This document shows, piece by piece, positions 36,161 to 37,357 of a stretch of DNA of 37,357 nucleotides. The position numbers and the translations under genes were made by a program. Under the pieces are notes generated by a model that was given only the letters and a program-made list of their open reading frames with translations, was not told the DNA's origin and ran no database searches. Source of the DNA: a virus. Position 1 is the stretch's first letter; each line of letters starts with the position of its first letter. The stretch is from positions 1 through 37,357 of the IMG/VR virus record IMGVR_UViG_3300042876_000073, one strand, 5' to 3'.

Positions 36161-37003
36161 TTATAATTTTTTTGCGTACAGCCAGCTATAACCGTAAGCA
36201 GTTTTGATTTTGCCGCTTGCGGCTTGACATATTTTTGTATTTTGGGCTTTGGGATTTATTGATGATTGAACCCATCTAACCGCTTCTGAAACTGAATTAA
36301 AACTTTGCCCGGTTTCAACACATAAAACCGGTTTTGCTATGACTGCATTTATTGCGGCTCTAACTTTAGGATCAGTCGCCACTTTTCTTGCGCATTCCGC
36401 TCGCCTTTTGGCTTCTTCTGGTTGCTTCATCGCATGAATAGCGGCTTGCGTCATTTTTGTTTGATGGTCGCGGTCAAACAAAATTTTTGCCCTTTGCGAC
36501 ATTTGCAATCTTGCATCTGGGTTTTGCTCGTAATATAGCTTTAATTTTTTGGAAACGTCATTCCTTGCATCGTTGCTGTTCATTCTTTTTTTGGCCGCAA
36601 CGGACATTTTTTGACGAATTTCGGGTTTACTGACTGCTTCAATAATTTTTTGTCTATGCTTTTCAGCGGTCTGTTTTGAGTACCCAGACCCAGTATCGCC
36701 ACCCATCAAAAGGTTGTAGCCATTGGGATGAAGTGTCTCGTTAAACTCAATTAGTGTGCGTTCAGCCCTAAAACAAATAGCTTGGCTGTTGATGCCCGAT
36801 GCCTCAAAAATCACCTGATGTTTAAAATTTTCAGCGCCGTGCTTGCGTATTGCACGATGAAAAGCCAATTCACTACCGCGCTTTGCTGCAAGCTGGTGAT
36901 GCTGCCATCGTCTTTGTGGGTCTACCGAAACGCCAATGTACGACCTGCCGGTGGGAGAGGTCGCCATGTAAACAAAGCAAGATTGATGTTTGACAGCACG
37001 CAT
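36161..37003 (-). CDS. GIY-YIG homing endonuclease (280 aa)
   Basis: Mobile endonuclease. The GIY-YIG domain begins CFVYMATSPTGRSYIGVSVD (first and second signature strands), with catalytic Arg in PQRRWQHH and Glu in FRAERTLIEF. The following basic helices (residues 120-230) hold NUMOD-type DNA-binding repeats, and the end IKTAYGYSWLYAKK is the usual NUMOD tail. AT-rich relative to its neighbours. It interrupts the lysis region between the lipoprotein and the membrane-protein gene. Confidence 0.87.
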   Translation of the reverse strand: MRAVKHQSCFVYMATSPTGRSYIGVSVDPQRRWQHHQLAAKRGSELAFHRAIRKHGAENFKHQVIFEASGINSQAICFRAERTLIEFNETLHPNGYNLLMGGDTGSGYSKQTAEKHRQKIIEAVSKPEIRQKMSVAAKKRMNSNDARNDVSKKLKLYYEQNPDARLQMSQRAKILFDRDHQTKMTQAAIHAMKQPEEAKRRAECARKVATDPKVRAAINAVIAKPVLCVETGQSFNSVSEAVRWVQSSINPKAQNTKICQAASGKIKTAYGYSWLYAKKL

Positions 37004-37011
37004 AACAGTGC

Positions 37012-37357
37012 TTATTTTAAATGCGAACCGTCGGGGTCTAGCGGATCGAGCAAAGGCTCAAAGAATTTCACCACAGCCAGCCTCCAGCGTCCCAAATAGC
37101 TGCCGTCAGATTCACGATTGTGGCGTTTAAGCCGCGCAGTTACGGTGTACTCCCGGGGGAATTCAAGGAGGATAAACGTAACCACAAACCAGTTCACAAT
37201 GACATCCAAAACGATGCCAATAAATAGAGTTGGATAGCCTAAGACTTTTCCTAGTGTGTTCAGCTTACCCATGTCACGAACACGCTTGATGTTCATGACT
37301 GCGGCGTAGAACACGAAAAGCCCGTAGGTTAGGCCTAGGGCGAGCAGGATGGCATTA
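37012..37357 (-). CDS. Small phage membrane protein, main part (start at 132 across the join)
   Basis: A two-helix membrane protein of 116 residues. The first span is near the N-terminus, encoded around the circular junction, and the second is GYPTLFIGIVLDVIVNWFVV. A conserved LLEFPREYTVTARLKRHNRE follows, with a basic helix and the end LLDPLDPDGSHLK. This pattern is familiar from phages of Burkholderiales, without a proven role; a lysis or membrane function fits its place next to the lysis genes. It starts at GTG 132, so complement(37012..37230,1..132). Confidence 0.78.
   Translation of the reverse strand, partial: NAILLALGLTYGLFVFYAAVMNIKRVRDMGKLNTLGKVLGYPTLFIGIVLDVIVNWFVVTFILLEFPREYTVTARLKRHNRESDGSYLGRWRLAVVKFFEPLLDPLDPDGSHLK
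37231..37357. repeat. Terminal direct repeat, right copy
   Basis: Identical to 1-127. See the left copy: the unit genome is 37,230 bp, and the 127-bp length suggests assembly overlap. Confidence 0.95.

Noticed and set aside
1-37357. Temperate phage or prophage
   Set aside because: No integrase, attachment site, CI-like repressor or partition genes were found. The MerR/excisionase-like protein alone is not enough evidence.

Overview
The window is an essentially complete genome of a tailed phage. It is most likely a short-tailed (podovirus-like) virus of a Gram-negative host. Bases 1-127 are repeated exactly at 37231-37357, so the molecule closes into a circle of 37,230 bp and one membrane-protein gene runs across the join. 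The host is inferred, not shown: a GH108-type endolysin, a 3TM holin, exported peptides with Gram-negative signal sequences and many small genes of a type I associate with phages of freshwater Burkholderiales. I see no integrase, recombinase, CI-like repressor, tRNA or CRISPR array, so a lytic lifestyle is likely.

Layout. (1) 1-9.8 kb, mostly minus strand: tail fibre and a small partner, three probable ejection proteins, a GNAT protein and a large beta-rich tail protein. A plus-strand island lies inside this stretch: an HNH-AP2 endonuclease at 2.2 kb and an exported pair with a Rap1a-like protein at 3.1-3.7 kb. (2) 9.8-24.5 kb, minus strand: adaptor, capsid accessory proteins, major capsid protein, scaffold, a 1,340-residue beta-rich spike, small membrane proteins, portal, a second HNH endonuclease, and large and small terminase. 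The order of transcription is small terminase to tail fibre. (3) 24.5-30.6 kb, minus strand: tightly overlapping small genes, a MazG-like protein, a small nuclease, a Ref-like HNH protein, a C5 cytosine methyltransferase that shares its DNA with a second long reading frame, and two replication proteins. (4) 30.7-35.0 kb, plus strand: early operon with an ERF annealing protein, Gp157, SSB, ribbon-helix-helix and helix-turn-helix regulators, and micro-genes. (5) 35.0-37.3 kb, minus strand: endolysin, holin, lipoprotein, a GIY-YIG endonuclease and the junction-spanning membrane protein.

The most notable signal is a promoter-proximal RNA motif in three copies (2099-2157 plus; 22833-22889 minus; 29690-29764 minus). 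Each copy lies 8-12 nt after a -10 box. It begins GGCUA, forms a hairpin whose stem differs in every copy but stays paired, continues with GAAAA, then forms a second covarying hairpin whose loop carries CUGCC. The copies lead an HNH gene, the HNH-portal late operon and the replication operon. I do not recognise the motif. Its position and two-hairpin form resemble put-type antitermination RNAs, but a translational role is also possible.

Other strong signals are the two-frame methyltransferase locus; a 340-nt minus-strand gap (26428-26767) with a pseudoknot made of two perfect interleaved 7-bp helices; a repeated CTAGGGTAAA-type element at the upstream edge of several transcription units, often overlapping an L-G-stop gene end; and the plus-strand Rap1a-like pair inside the late region.
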